NCBI RefSeq assembly: GCF_019972815.1
Contig: NZ_BPPA01000013.1
Coordinates: 1-64,000, forward strand
Source: Lactobacillus huangpiensis
GTDB lineage: Bacteria > Bacillota > Bacilli > Lactobacillales > Lactobacillaceae
Length of the DNA stretch: 64,000 nt
Reading direction: 5' to 3'
Under the pieces are notes generated by a model, which had not been told where the DNA came from, ran no database searches, and was given only the letters and a program-made list of their open reading frames with translations. Below, piece by piece: positions 35,973 to 45,631 of this stretch. Position numbers and translations under genes: made by a program. Every line of letters begins with the position of its first letter. Position 1 is the stretch's first letter.

Positions 35973-37752
35973 AAACTCATTCCAATCAGTCTGGTCTCAA
36001 GAAATTCCTGTAAAAGAGCAACTTAGCATTTTTAAGCGCTTGCTGCGTTTTGTGATGCATTTTAAAAATGAAATGATCATTGCAGGTATTGGTGCTTTTT
36101 TAGTAAGTGTAATTAACGTTTTACTGCCATATGGTTTACAGTATTTTTTAGATAATTTTTTGAGTAAAGCTGATGTTACAACACAAATAATTTTATTCGC
36201 TGGTTTTCTTTACGCATTTGGTTCCATTGTCAAAGGAATTTTGCAGTTTACCTACGAGTACTTTTTTGCTTTAGGATCAGAAAAATCACTTGAAGGATTG
36301 CGTTCTGAACTTTATAAAAAGTTGCATACATTAGGAATGCGATACTTTGATCAAACTCCAGCTGGTTCAATAGTCTCAAGAGTAACAAATGATACTATGA
36401 CTTTGAGCAATTTTTTGACTGTATTATCAAGTGTAGTAATTTCATTTTTCTCAATTATTTCGGCTATGGTAGCGATGTTTTCTACCAATGTGGTGGCTGG
36501 ATTTATAGTTCTTGCTTTTTTACCCTTACTTTTAGTGATTATTTGGCAATATTCTAAAAGAAGTTCGAAACTTTACCGTAGTTATCGCGAAAGATTAAGC
36601 CGCATCAATACTAACTTAAATGAATCAATTGAAGGAGTTTCTTTAATCCAGCAATTTAAGCAGGAAAAGCGTATGACTAATCATTTTGAAAGTGAAAACT
36701 CTGCCTTAATGAAAACACGTTTCGATATGATTAATCTTAATTCCTTTTTGTTGTCACCTTTAACTAGTTTGCTATATTCACTTGCATTAGCATTAACTTT
36801 AATGTACTTTGGATTTCCGTTAAGGGAAACCTTTGTTCCAGCTGGTGTTGTTTATGCGTTTTCACAATATATTTCACAGTTTTTTAATCCAATTGCCAAT
36901 ATGATGGATCAAATGACTTTTTTCCAAGATGGTATTGTAGCAGGCAAAAGAATTTTTCGGATTTTAGATAATACTGATTACGAACCACAACAAAAAGCTG
37001 AGGCAGGATTAACAATTAATCAAGGAAAGATTGAGTTTAAGCACGTAAGTTTTTCATATGATGGTAAAAACGAAATTTTACATGATATTTCCTTCACAGT
37101 TAATCCCGGAGAAACTTTAGGCATAGTTGGTCATACAGGTTCTGGTAAAAGCTCAATTATTAACGTGATGATGCGTTTTTATGAATTTTACAAAGGTGAA
37201 GTACTAATTGATGGTGTTGACATTAAAAAGTATCAAAAAGCAGAATTACGTAAAAAACTGGGATTGGTATTGCAAGAACCCTTCATGTTCTACGGAGATA
37301 TTAATTCCAATATTCGACTTTATAACAAGGACATAACGGACGAGCAAATAAAAAAAGCTGCAGAAACCGTTCAGGCAGATGGCTTTATTGAGAATCTCCC
37401 TGGAAAGTACCATGCTAAAGTAGGTGAAGGCGGCAGCGAGTTTAGTCAAGGCCAAAGGCAATTGATTTCATTTGCAAGGACTTTAGTAACAGATCCAAAG
37501 ATATTGGTTTTGGATGAAGCAACTGCAAATGTTGATACTGAAACTGAAACGCTCATTCAACAAGGATTGAAGAGATTGCGCAAAGGCCGCACAACTTTGG
37601 CTATAGCGCACAGACTTTCAACTATTGTTGATGCAGATCAAATTATTGTATTGAATGATGGTAGAATTGTGGAAAGAGGCAATCACGAGAAACTTCTTTC
37701 ACAAAAAGGTTATTATTATAATTTGTATACCTTACAGAATAGCCAAAAGTGA
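35962..37752 (+). CDS. Heterodimeric ABC exporter, catalytic partner subunit
   Basis: The 596-residue half-transporter pairs with the preceding gene. Six membrane segments lead to an ATPase domain with Walker A GHTGSGKS and Walker B LVLDEATANVD, which keeps the catalytic Glu. The signature is FSQGQRQL instead of SGGQ. In the heterodimer this altered signature faces the partner's altered Walker B, so one composite site is degenerate and one canonical. ATG at 35962 follows AAGGTAGGTG inside the end of the first gene. A terminator closes the pair. Confidence 0.92.
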   Translation: MDDENSFQSVWSQEIPVKEQLSIFKRLLRFVMHFKNEMIIAGIGAFLVSVINVLLPYGLQYFLDNFLSKADVTTQIILFAGFLYAFGSIVKGILQFTYEYFFALGSEKSLEGLRSELYKKLHTLGMRYFDQTPAGSIVSRVTNDTMTLSNFLTVLSSVVISFFSIISAMVAMFSTNVVAGFIVLAFLPLLLVIIWQYSKRSSKLYRSYRERLSRINTNLNESIEGVSLIQQFKQEKRMTNHFESENSALMKTRFDMINLNSFLLSPLTSLLYSLALALTLMYFGFPLRETFVPAGVVYAFSQYISQFFNPIANMMDQMTFFQDGIVAGKRIFRILDNTDYEPQQKAEAGLTINQGKIEFKHVSFSYDGKNEILHDISFTVNPGETLGIVGHTGSGKSSIINVMMRFYEFYKGEVLIDGVDIKKYQKAELRKKLGLVLQEPFMFYGDINSNIRLYNKDITDEQIKKAAETVQADGFIENLPGKYHAKVGEGGSEFSQGQRQLISFARTLVTDPKILVLDEATANVDTETETLIQQGLKRLRKGRTTLAIAHRLSTIVDADQIIVLNDGRIVERGNHEKLLSQKGYYYNLYTLQNSQK

Positions 37753-37753
37753 A

Positions 37754-37789
37754 AAAAAGCACAAAGCTAAAAACTTTGTGCTTTTTTAT
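37754..37789 (+). terminator. Terminator after the ABC exporter pair
   Basis: AAAGCACAAAG (37756-37766) pairs perfectly with CTTTGTGCTTT (37774-37784), with further T residues behind. Confidence 0.92.
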
Positions 37790-37797
37790 ATTTGGTA

Positions 37798-37826
37798 TTG
37801 ACAGCGTTTACATTAAAGAGTAAATT
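37798..37826 (+). promoter_or_regulatory. Promoter of the FAD oxidase gene with cre-like site
   Basis: A consensus TTGACA (37798-37803), a 17-base spacer and TAAATT (37821-37826) form the promoter. TGACAGCGTTTACA (37799-37812) overlaps it and matches the CcpA cre consensus TGWAARCGYTWWCA at 13 of 14 positions. This suggests catabolite repression. Confidence 0.7.
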
Positions 37827-37876
37827 TATCATGTTAGCAGTAGCTAAATTATGATTTTAGTAAGAAGGGAATTATA

Positions 37877-39277
37877 ATGGAATATCATAAAATTAATCAA
37901 ACTGACTTGGATAACCTAAGCAAGTTCATTTCAGATCCAGAAAGGTTTATTACTAAACCAACTAAGCACTGGGATCATGACCAATTTGGCACAGTCAAAG
38001 CTATGCCTGATTTGGTAATTCAACCAACAAGCAATGAAGAGGTAATGAATGTTGTTAAATATGCAAGTGATCATTCAATACCTTTGGTTCCAAGAGGAAA
38101 TTCAACTGGCTTAATGGGAGCTAACCTTGCTGTTGATGGCGGGATTTCACTGGACATGATCAAAATGAACAAGGTTTTGGAATATGATCCAGAAAGTTTG
38201 ACCATGACTGTTCAAGCTGGATTGAGATTGAAAGACTTGGACGAATATCTGGCTGATAAGCCTTTCATGTATATGCCTGCTCCAGCCATGCACTGGGCAA
38301 CTATTGGTGGTAATGTTTCCACCAATGCAGGTGGACTTAAAGCTATTAAATATGGCGTTACCAGAGAGCACATTCGTGAGATCAAAGTTGTATTAACTAA
38401 TGGTAAATTATATAAATTTGGTTCAAAGGCAGTTAAATCATCTTCAGGCTATTCACTAAAAGATTTAATTATTGGATCAGAAGGAACTTTGGGTGTTGTA
38501 ACTGAAGTTACAATTCGTTTATACCCAAGACCTCACAAATCTATCAATGCTATTATTCCATTTCCAACTTTGAATGACGCCATTAGATCAGTTCCAGCTA
38601 TTCTGAAATCTGGAGTTGTACCAACTACTGTTGAGTTTATGGGACGTAAGGTTGTTAAACTCTGGGAAACTTATGCTAAAGACGAATTTCCGATTAAGCA
38701 TGGTGACGGTTTTATTATCATTGGAATTGATGCCTTTACAGAAGATGAGTGGAAAGCAGAGCTTAATGAAACTTTAGAAGTTGTTAAACCTTTTAAAGCC
38801 GAAAAAGCTATCGTTTTGAGTGCTGATTCTGATGAAGCCAAGAAGATCTGGAAATGTCGTGAAGAGTTATTGCTGGCCATTCAAAACTCTACTCCAAAGA
38901 TGGATGAAATTGATGTTTGTGTTCCAATCAACCACATTCCTGTAGTTTTAGACCGAATTGAAGAGCTAGAGAAGGAATTGAACATTAGAATTCCAAACTT
39001 TGGTCATGCTGGAGACGGCAACCTGCATATTTACCTTTGCTCAGATGATATGACTGATGAAGAATATGCAAAAACAAGTGATAAAGTAATTTCTGAATTA
39101 TACAAGACTGCTAAATCACTTGATGGAAATATGTCTGGTGAACATGGTATTGGTTACGCTAGAGCAAATTACTATGAAGACTTTTATGGTAAAGAATATA
39201 CTGACTTACTACGCAAGGTTAAAAAGTTATTCGATCCTAATTATATTGTTAACCCAGGGAAGATTTTTGAACCTTAA
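37877..39277 (+). CDS. FAD-linked oxidase, GlcD / D-lactate dehydrogenase type
   Basis: The 466-residue flavoprotein has an N-terminal FAD-binding type 4 domain. PLVPRGNSTGLMGANLAVDGG holds the FAD pyrophosphate and GSEGTLGVVTEVTIRLYPRP follows. The C-terminal oxidase domain includes FGHAGDGNLHIYLC and SGEHGIGYARANYY. Family members oxidise 2-hydroxy acids such as glycolate or D-lactate. It stands alone, with a strong promoter overlapped by a probable cre site, consistent with use of lactate-like substrates once preferred sugars are gone (inference). The exact substrate is uncertain. Confidence 0.88.
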   Translation: MEYHKINQTDLDNLSKFISDPERFITKPTKHWDHDQFGTVKAMPDLVIQPTSNEEVMNVVKYASDHSIPLVPRGNSTGLMGANLAVDGGISLDMIKMNKVLEYDPESLTMTVQAGLRLKDLDEYLADKPFMYMPAPAMHWATIGGNVSTNAGGLKAIKYGVTREHIREIKVVLTNGKLYKFGSKAVKSSSGYSLKDLIIGSEGTLGVVTEVTIRLYPRPHKSINAIIPFPTLNDAIRSVPAILKSGVVPTTVEFMGRKVVKLWETYAKDEFPIKHGDGFIIIGIDAFTEDEWKAELNETLEVVKPFKAEKAIVLSADSDEAKKIWKCREELLLAIQNSTPKMDEIDVCVPINHIPVVLDRIEELEKELNIRIPNFGHAGDGNLHIYLCSDDMTDEEYAKTSDKVISELYKTAKSLDGNMSGEHGIGYARANYYEDFYGKEYTDLLRKVKKLFDPNYIVNPGKIFEP

Positions 39278-39315
39278 TTCGTATCCTAATTCATAGTGTA
39301 TATGTGCGTTTAATA

Positions 39316-39354
39316 ACAAAAAAAGCTGACAAAGTATATTTGTCAGCTTTTTTG
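39316..39354. terminator. Bidirectional terminator between the oxidase gene and cfa
   Basis: AAAAAAAGCTGACAAA (39318-39333) pairs with TTTGTCAGCTTTTTT (39339-39353) around the loop GTATA. It can stop both the plus-strand oxidase transcript and the minus-strand cfa transcript. Confidence 0.92.
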
Positions 39355-39374
39355 TGTAGATTAAATTATTAATA

Positions 39375-40550
39375 CTACTTATTTAACATGTACCTTCTAG
39401 TCATTGGTAAGTTTTTACCTGAAGGTCCTTTAGTAATGAGATATTGTACAACATCTATGTTGCCAGATTCAAAAGAAGCAGCGCAAGCTTGCAGGTATAA
39501 ATCCCACATTCGAGTAAAACGCTCACCCATATTCTTTTGAATTTGATCCCGTTTAGCATTAAAATTTTTATCCCAAATTTCCAATGTTCTTTGGTAATGT
39601 CTTCTAAGCATTTCCAAATCCGTAATTTGCATGTTGTTTTCGACAATATGACTGATATTTTCACTTAATCCTGGTACATAACCACCTGGGAAAATGTACT
39701 TGTTAATCCAAGCGTTCTTGGCACCGCCTTGTTGACGTGTGATGCCATGAATGAGAGCTACGCCATCTTTCTTTAAATATTTTGAAACATCGGCAAAGTA
39801 TTGACCTAAATTTTCTTTACCGACGTGTTCAAACATTCCTACAGAGGTAATGTAATCCCATTGTTCATTTCCCAACTCGCGGTAGTCTTCTAACTTAACT
39901 TCTGCAATATCCTGCAAGTTTTGGTCGTATATTTTCTTTTGCACAAGTTTATACTGCTCTTCACTCAGAGTTACACCAGTTACTTTTAAGCCGTATTCTT
40001 TGGCAGCAACCAGCATAAGAGTGCCCCAGCCACATCCAATATCAAGTAATGTCTTTCCTTTTTCAGGATGTAATTTATTTAAAATATGATGGATTTTATT
40101 CAATTGTGCTGTTTCAAGGTCATCATTTTCATTTTCAAAATACGCACACGAATATGTTAAAGTAGGGTCAAGCCATAATTTATAAAAGTCGTTACCGATA
40201 TCATAGTGACTTTGAACATCTTTTTCACTTTGTGCTTCAGTGTGTTTTTCTTTTGGTAAAAATTTACGAAATTTACTGGACCGCATGAAACTTCCGGCAC
40301 TTTCATAAGCTCCGCAAATTAGTTTTTGCAAACTGCCCTTGATTTCGATTCTTTTATCCATATATGCTTCGCCTAAAGCAAGAGAAGCATTTTTTGAAAT
40401 AGCACTAGTCGGAATTTTCTCGTTAAAAATTATCTCTATATTTGGAGTACCGTTTCCGTAAACTTCACTTTTGCCATCCCAGTATGTTACTTTGACAGGG
40501 AAAGGAAAGGACTTGCTTAACATAGCTCTATAAAAACTTTTTTCTAACAA
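39375..40550 (-). CDS. cfa: Cyclopropane-fatty-acyl-phospholipid synthase
   Basis: The 391-residue protein transfers a methylene group from S-adenosylmethionine to cis double bonds of membrane phospholipid chains. This gives cyclopropane fatty acids, a common acid-stress lipid in lactobacilli. The SAM motif [12 protein letters not shown] is intact. Upstream are [23 protein letters not shown] and the conserved [17 protein letters not shown] and FEHVGKENL follow. The start is TTG with GGAGG 9 bases before it. It is followed on the same strand, further upstream, by a plsC-like gene, both lipid-related. Confidence 0.95.
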   Translation of the reverse strand: MLEKSFYRAMLSKSFPFPVKVTYWDGKSEVYGNGTPNIEIIFNEKIPTSAISKNASLALGEAYMDKRIEIKGSLQKLICGAYESAGSFMRSSKFRKFLPKEKHTEAQSEKDVQSHYDIGNDFYKLWLDPTLTYSCAYFENENDDLETAQLNKIHHILNKLHPEKGKTLLDIGCGWGTLMLVAAKEYGLKVTGVTLSEEQYKLVQKKIYDQNLQDIAEVKLEDYRELGNEQWDYITSVGMFEHVGKENLGQYFADVSKYLKKDGVALIHGITRQQGGAKNAWINKYIFPGGYVPGLSENISHIVENNMQITDLEMLRRHYQRTLEIWDKNFNAKRDQIQKNMGERFTRMWDLYLQACAASFESGNIDVVQYLITKGPSGKNLPMTRRYMLNK

Positions 40551-40629
40551 TTTTGAAATCCTCCATCTAACTTTTTTACATTTTTATTTTAACACTTGTT
40601 CATTGAGCTAATGTTTAAAGAGTAATTTT

Positions 40630-41244
40630 TTATTTAGGTTGATAATGAAAATTGGGGTTTTGTTCGTAGTCAACTTTATCCCAGGCTTTTTTAAGCTTAT
40701 TGTCTAACATAGCTTCGTTTTCGTGAGTGAGTTTTATTTTACGGTCAATCATAAACGGTTCCCCGAAACAAACTTCTAAGGGTTGGCGTTTTAATAAACC
40801 AGTGAAAGTTAGTGGACCCTGATAGACTACTGGTACTATAGGCTTGTTTGATAATTTAGCAATGGCAATTGTGCCGCCTTTCATTTCGGATGAGTGCCTT
40901 GTACCTGAGGGAAAAATAATTAAAGAATAATTACCTTTTCTCAATCCATTAATGGGAGTTTTTAAAGCTGAAGGTCCAGGATGTTTACGGTCTACTGGAA
41001 AAGCATGTGCGTGTTTTAAAATGAACCGTAATATCGGGTTTTTAAACAATTCTATTTTAGCCATAAACATGAATTCTTTTGGACTTGCAGCTAAGGCGAA
41101 TAAAATTGGTTCCCACCATGTTCTATGTGGTGCTGCTAGTATATAGTTCCCTTTGGGAATTCTTTCCTTATGATTAACGTGTAAATGTCCATTTAATAGC
41201 CAAACTATAAAGCGAGCTACCGGACGAATAAAATGATAAAACAT
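40630..41244 (-). CDS. plsC: 1-acyl-glycerol-3-phosphate acyltransferase-like protein (PlsC family)
   Basis: The 204-residue protein belongs to the PlsC acyltransferase family, which makes phosphatidic acid from lysophosphatidic acid. Block I reads APHRTWWEP: His40 is kept but the usual HX4D becomes HX4E at Glu45. Block III reads FPSGTRHS, where most members have FPEGTRS. ATG at 41244 is preferred to an in-frame start 87 bases upstream because TTGGAGG precedes it and the N-terminus fits. The variations suggest a lactobacillar subtype, and the substrate is not proven. Confidence 0.85.
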   Translation of the reverse strand: MFYHFIRPVARFIVWLLNGHLHVNHKERIPKGNYILAAPHRTWWEPILFALAASPKEFMFMAKIELFKNPILRFILKHAHAFPVDRKHPGPSALKTPINGLRKGNYSLIIFPSGTRHSSEMKGGTIAIAKLSNKPIVPVVYQGPLTFTGLLKRQPLEVCFGEPFMIDRKIKLTHENEAMLDNKLKKAWDKVDYEQNPNFHYQPK

Positions 41245-41302
41245 AATTTCCTCCAATTGATGTAAAATATTATAACAAAGCTGCGAGAGAGGACAAATTT
41301 TT

Positions 41303-42334
41303 ATGGAAAAATTATTGAAAAATGAACGCATTGATTATATGTACAGTGATGATTTAAAAATAATCCAAAACAAATCATCTTTCAGCTTTTCATTAGATAC
41401 TCTGCTTTTAGCAGCAACTGCAAAAGATTCAATTAAAGATAATTCCAAAGTGGCTGATTTATGCGCTGGCAATTGTGCAGCAACAATGTATATGGCTTAT
41501 TTTAACCGTGCTAAATATGATGCGGTTGAAATACAAGAAGAAGTGGCATCACAAGCTGAACGTTCTATTGCGCTAAACAATATGGAAAATCGTATTCGGG
41601 TTTTTCAAAAAAATGTTAAAGATGCTCCAGTTTTTTTGAGAAAAGATTCGTATGATGTAATTGTCGTGAATCCACCTTACTTTAAAGTTGCACAAAACCA
41701 TAAAGTAAACCCCGATCCTGCAAAAGCTATTGCCAGGCACGAAATATTAATTAATTTAGAAAAAATAATTTCTGTAGCCAGCGACTTGCTTAAAATGAAA
41801 GGCAAATTTTTTATGGTTCATCGACCAGAGCGTTTAAATGAGATTGCATATTTTTGTCTTAAACATGATTTGAGTATTAAGCTTGTACAGCCATATGTTT
41901 CTCATCGAGGAGAAAACTGCAATTTAATAATTATTGAAGCAGTTAAGCATACCGGTAGCGATGGTCTGGTATTAAGGGATGCCATTGAGGTACATGATAA
42001 AAACGGTAATTATCTTCCTCCGATTCAGCGTATAATCAGAGAAACGGAATCGGATAGAGAAAAAAGGCAAAAGAGTAGGAGATATTATTTTTATGTACTC
42101 TTATGCAAAGATAATAGCTTCTATGGTGGCTTTACTGATGATTTATCCAAGCGACTAAAAGCACATAATAGTGGCAAAGGTGCCAAGTATACAAAGTCCC
42201 GCAGACCAGTCAAACTGCTTTACCACGAAGAGTTTAAAGATAAGAAGCTGGCGCTTAAAAGGGAATATTGGTTTAAGCACCATAACAGATTATGGAAGGA
42301 AAGATTTTTAAGAGAACATAAAGTTAACTTTTAA
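41303..42334 (+). CDS. tRNA1(Val) A37 N6-methyltransferase fused to a GIY-YIG domain (YabB-YazA fusion)
   Basis: The 343-residue protein joins two domains. Residues 1-250 are a TrmN6/YabB-type methyltransferase with SAM motif [10 protein letters not shown] (51-60) and catalytic NPPY (123-126), expected to methylate A37 of a tRNA. Residues 262-335 are a GIY-YIG nuclease-type domain of the YazA/UPF0213 kind ([16 protein letters not shown], then [24 protein letters not shown]). In B. subtilis these are separate neighbouring genes. GAGAGG precedes the ATG. The reason for the fusion and the role of the nuclease domain are unknown. Confidence 0.9.
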   Translation: MEKLLKNERIDYMYSDDLKIIQNKSSFSFSLDTLLLAATAKDSIKDNSKVADLCAGNCAATMYMAYFNRAKYDAVEIQEEVASQAERSIALNNMENRIRVFQKNVKDAPVFLRKDSYDVIVVNPPYFKVAQNHKVNPDPAKAIARHEILINLEKIISVASDLLKMKGKFFMVHRPERLNEIAYFCLKHDLSIKLVQPYVSHRGENCNLIIIEAVKHTGSDGLVLRDAIEVHDKNGNYLPPIQRIIRETESDREKRQKSRRYYFYVLLCKDNSFYGGFTDDLSKRLKAHNSGKGAKYTKSRRPVKLLYHEEFKDKKLALKREYWFKHHNRLWKERFLREHKVNF

Positions 42335-42336
42335 CC

Positions 42337-42365
42337 TTGCATCTTAAACAATAATCTAGTATTAT
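42337..42365 (+). promoter_or_regulatory. rpsB promoter
   Basis: TTGCAT (42337-42342), a 17-base spacer and TATTAT (42360-42365). Transcription would start near 42372, giving a leader of about 120 bases. Confidence 0.75.
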
Positions 42366-42371
42366 TTTAAC

Positions 42372-42480
42372 GTATGCCTTTATGCATATGTATAAAAAAC
42401 ATCAAGAGCAATCAGTATTTCGGTGCCATACAAATGGTGAAATACTGAAATGACCGCTTGAGAGGATTAAAACCATAGGA
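42372..42480 (+). ncRNA. Structured rpsB leader, probable S2 autoregulatory element
   Basis: Within the leader, CAGTATTTC (42413-42421) pairs perfectly with GAAATACTG (42439-42447). An inner CCAT/ATGG stem (42426-42429 and 42434-42437) is capped by ACAA. The two-tier hairpin sits about 45 bases before rpsB. Ribosomal proteins often repress their own mRNA through such leaders. Assignment to a known leader family was not possible by eye. Confidence 0.5.
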
Positions 42481-42490
42481 GGAAGTTAAT

Positions 42491-43294
42491 ATGTCAGTAG
42501 TTTCTATGAAACAATTGCTTGAAGCCGGTGTCCACTTTGGTCACCAAACTAGAAGATGGGATCCAAAAATGGCTCCTTATATCTTTACACAAAGAAATGG
42601 TATTTATATCATTGATTTGCAAAAAACCATCAAAATGTTAGATGATGCTTATGCATTCGTAAGAGCTGTTGCTCAAAATGGTGGCGTTATTCTTTTTGTT
42701 GGTACTAAGAAACAAGCTCAAGATTCAATTGCTGAAGAAGCTACTCGTGCTGGTCAATACTACGTTAACCAACGTTGGTTAGGTGGTACATTGACTAACT
42801 GGAAGACTATCCAGAGCCGAGTACAAAGATTAAAAGATTTAAAGAAAATGTCAGAAGATGGCACATTTGATGTATTGCCAAAGAAGGAAGCTTCTCTTTT
42901 GACTAAAGAAAAGGATAAATTGGAAAGATTCTTAGGTGGTATTGAAGATATGCCTAGAATTCCAGATGTTTTATTCGTAGTCGATCCTAAAAAGGAAAAG
43001 ATTGCTGTTCATGAAGCTAATATTTTAGGAATTCCTGTAGTAGCTATGGTCGACACTAACACTGATCCGGATCCAGTTGACGTAGTTATTCCTGCAAACG
43101 ACGATGCTATTCGTGCTATTCGTTTGATTTCAGGCGCAATGGCTGATGCTGTTATTGAAGGTAAGCAAGGTCAAGATGATGACAATGCTGAAGCAGAGAT
43201 GGCTAAGGGTGCAGAAGAAAAACAAGCAGATACTGAAGCTGATGCAGAAAAAACAGTAGAAGCTGAAGAAACTTCTGACTCAGATGAAGACTAG
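42491..43294 (+). CDS. rpsB: 30S ribosomal protein S2
   Basis: The 267-residue protein is ribosomal protein S2. [37 protein letters not shown] and [19 protein letters not shown] are diagnostic. The C-terminal 35 residues are very acidic ([11 protein letters not shown]), a tail found in many lactobacilli. TAGGAGGAAG precedes the ATG. It forms an operon with tsf 40 bases downstream. A structured leader suggests feedback control. Confidence 0.98.
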   Translation: MSVVSMKQLLEAGVHFGHQTRRWDPKMAPYIFTQRNGIYIIDLQKTIKMLDDAYAFVRAVAQNGGVILFVGTKKQAQDSIAEEATRAGQYYVNQRWLGGTLTNWKTIQSRVQRLKDLKKMSEDGTFDVLPKKEASLLTKEKDKLERFLGGIEDMPRIPDVLFVVDPKKEKIAVHEANILGIPVVAMVDTNTDPDPVDVVIPANDDAIRAIRLISGAMADAVIEGKQGQDDDNAEAEMAKGAEEKQADTEADAEKTVEAEETSDSDED

Positions 43295-43333
43295 TTTTAA
43301 TTATTAATAAGTTTTTATTTGGAAGGAAAAATA

Positions 43334-44209
43334 ATGGCAAACATTACTGCTAAACAAGTAAAAGAATTACGTGACCGTACTGGCGCCGGCATGATGGATT
43401 CCAAGAAGGCTTTGGTTAAAGCTGATGGTGATATTGAAAAGGCAATTGACATTTTAAGAGAAAATGGTGTTGCTAAAGCTGCTAAGAAGAGTGGCCGTAT
43501 TGCTGCTGAAGGTTTGGCCGAATATGCTTTTGAAGGAAATAATGCTGTTGTAGTAGAGATTAACTCTGAAACAGATTTTGTTTCATCCAATGATAAATTT
43601 ATCAAATTAGTTGATGATGTGACCAAGGCTATTTTAGCGGCTAAACCTGCTAACGTTGAAGAAGCATTAAAATCACCAATGGGTGATTCCACAATTGGCG
43701 AGGAAATTACCAATCTTACTGCTGTCATTGGTGAGAAAATCACTTTAAGACGATTTGATCTAATTACTAAGAATGATGATGAAGTCTTTGGTGCTTACAA
43801 GCACAATGGTGGTGCAATTGTTGCAGTTGTTACCTTAAAAGGCAACAGTGAGGAAGCAGCTAAGAACATTGCAATGCACGTTGCCGCAATTAATCCAGAA
43901 TACTTGAACAAGGATTCAGTACCAAAGGCTGATTTTGATCGTCAGAAAGAAGTTTTCACTAAGGAAACTGAAAATGAAGGCAAGCCTGCTAAAATCATTC
44001 CTAAGATTGTTGAGGGCAGAGTAAACAAGTATCTCAGTGAAATTTGTTTAGTGGACCAACCTTATGTTAAAGATGGCGATATGACAGTAGCTGAATATGC
44101 TAAATCAGAAGGCTGCGAAGTTGTTGGCTACAAACGTTATGAAGTTGGCGAAGGTATCGAAAAGAAGCAAGAAGACTTTGCTGCTGAAGTAAAAGAACAA
44201 ATGAAATAG
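43334..44209 (+). CDS. tsf: Translation elongation factor Ts
   Basis: The 291-residue protein is EF-Ts, which recharges EF-Tu by exchanging GDP for GTP. The N-terminal ITAKQVKELRDRTGAGMMDSKKAL and VVEINSETDFVSSNDKF are signatures. ATG at 43334 is chosen over 43319 because GGAAGG lies just before it. A terminator follows. In many Firmicutes pyrH comes next, but here about 4 kb of accessory genes intervene. Confidence 0.98.
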   Translation: MANITAKQVKELRDRTGAGMMDSKKALVKADGDIEKAIDILRENGVAKAAKKSGRIAAEGLAEYAFEGNNAVVVEINSETDFVSSNDKFIKLVDDVTKAILAAKPANVEEALKSPMGDSTIGEEITNLTAVIGEKITLRRFDLITKNDDEVFGAYKHNGGAIVAVVTLKGNSEEAAKNIAMHVAAINPEYLNKDSVPKADFDRQKEVFTKETENEGKPAKIIPKIVEGRVNKYLSEICLVDQPYVKDGDMTVAEYAKSEGCEVVGYKRYEVGEGIEKKQEDFAAEVKEQMK

Positions 44210-44233
44210 ATATACATATTTTTATTGATTCAA

Positions 44234-44272
44234 TTAAAAGCTCTTATCTGTTTAGATGAGGGCTTTTTTTTT
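44234..44272 (+). terminator. Terminator after tsf
   Basis: AAAAGCTCTTATCT (44236-44249) pairs with AGATGAGGGCTTTT (44254-44267), one wobble and one mismatch, followed by more T. Confidence 0.8.
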
Positions 44273-44375
44273 CTAAAATCTTGCGAAATCATTGACAAAA
44301 AGTGATAACCTTAAAGTATAAAGCTTTCTGTATTTGAGAAAGAAAATAATTTTAACAGGAAATGAGGTTTCAATA

Positions 44376-45483
44376 ATGAGGAAACTGGCAGAGTTTGACT
44401 ACATGCTGGATTCATTTAATAGGGATTCCAGAAATCTTAATCGGTTAAGACACGATTTCGTTAATAAATATACGCAAAGTTATATTAAAAATGATATGAA
44501 TTTAGACGATTTTGTTGTTGGTAAAGGAAATAAAAATAGCTTTTGCTATCAACTTGAATTTAATTTAGCTCAATTGGGCAGTATCAGAGGTTCAAATTCA
44601 AAAAATTGGTATTTATTATAACCAACAAAAACAGGATTACGTTGTCACGAAAGCATGGCAAAGAAATGATGAAAATAGTCTTTTACTGAATTGAAAGCAG
44701 CAATTGTCAAAATCATTGACTTAGGTAAAAAAGATAAAATGAGTAAAAAAATTGATGCTATTCCACTTTCAAATATATTAAAGCATAAAATATTATCTGT
44801 TTATTATCTCAATAAATACTTAAATATTTTTGCAAAAGAACCACTGACATACTTTTTATTACAGTTTTATCAAAAAAATTAAAAAATATGTCAATTTATG
44901 AATTGCAAAAAAAGTTAATTGATTTGAAAAGGAAGAATAAAGCGCTAAAAGGCTGGTCTAATATTGAATATGGTAATTATCTTTATTATCTTTTTTCCAA
45001 AGCTAAGAAATTAAATACTTGATAATACTAATAAGCTAAAACAACAGATTATGACATTGAAACTCTACAAATCCCTGAAAATAAAGAATATTCATATAAA
45101 GAGAAAAAATGTCAAGCTATGTATGATTGGAGAAGAAAAGTGTTTTTAATAGTGAGGTTAAAAGGCTGAAAGATTTCAATGATCTAAATATAGAATGGGA
45201 ATCTAAAGTTGATGATTCATTGGGATATGATATTTTATCTTATGAGCTAGATGGTATTCCAAGATATATAGAAGTAAAAACAACAAAAGAAAATAGGAGC
45301 GATAGATTTAGTTTTCATATCTCTCGCAATGAACTTGAAAAATCAAAGGTATTAAAAAATTATTGGATTTACCAAATATTCTTTTCGATAGGACAATAGC
45401 AAGTAATTTTTCTCATTGAAGATCCTTTTAATGCAAAAGACATTAATATAACAGCCCTTAATTACCTGGTTAATGTCAGGTAA
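44376..45483 (+). pseudogene. Broken McrB-N (DUF3578) / DUF3883 restriction-type gene
   Basis: Pieces in different frames reconstruct one protein of about 350 residues. Frame 1 piece (44376-44605) reads NLDDFVVGKGNKNSFCYQLE, an McrB N-terminal (DUF3578) match. It continues shifted as GIYYNQQKQDYVVTKAW, then KHKILSVYYLNKYLNIF (44691-44882) and YGNYLYYLFSKAKKL (44888-45022). The C-terminal part (45127-45399) is a DUF3883 domain: LGYDILSYELDGIPRYIEVKTT and FHISRNELEKSK. There are about four frameshifts, stop codons near 45020-45034 and a TAG at 45397. ATG follows GAGG. The intact protein was probably a modified-DNA defence factor; domain calls were made by eye. Confidence 0.8.
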
Positions 45484-45631
45484 AAAGAAAAGAATGATTC
45501 AAGACAAGTTTTTTAGTGTTAAGTTAGAGTAAAAGTGATTAATTAGAATTAAGTTTTTCAAATTTTCTTTATCTTATTAAAACTATCATTTACCATGTAA
45601 TTAAAATTATTTTAAGGACGGTGAAAAACTT

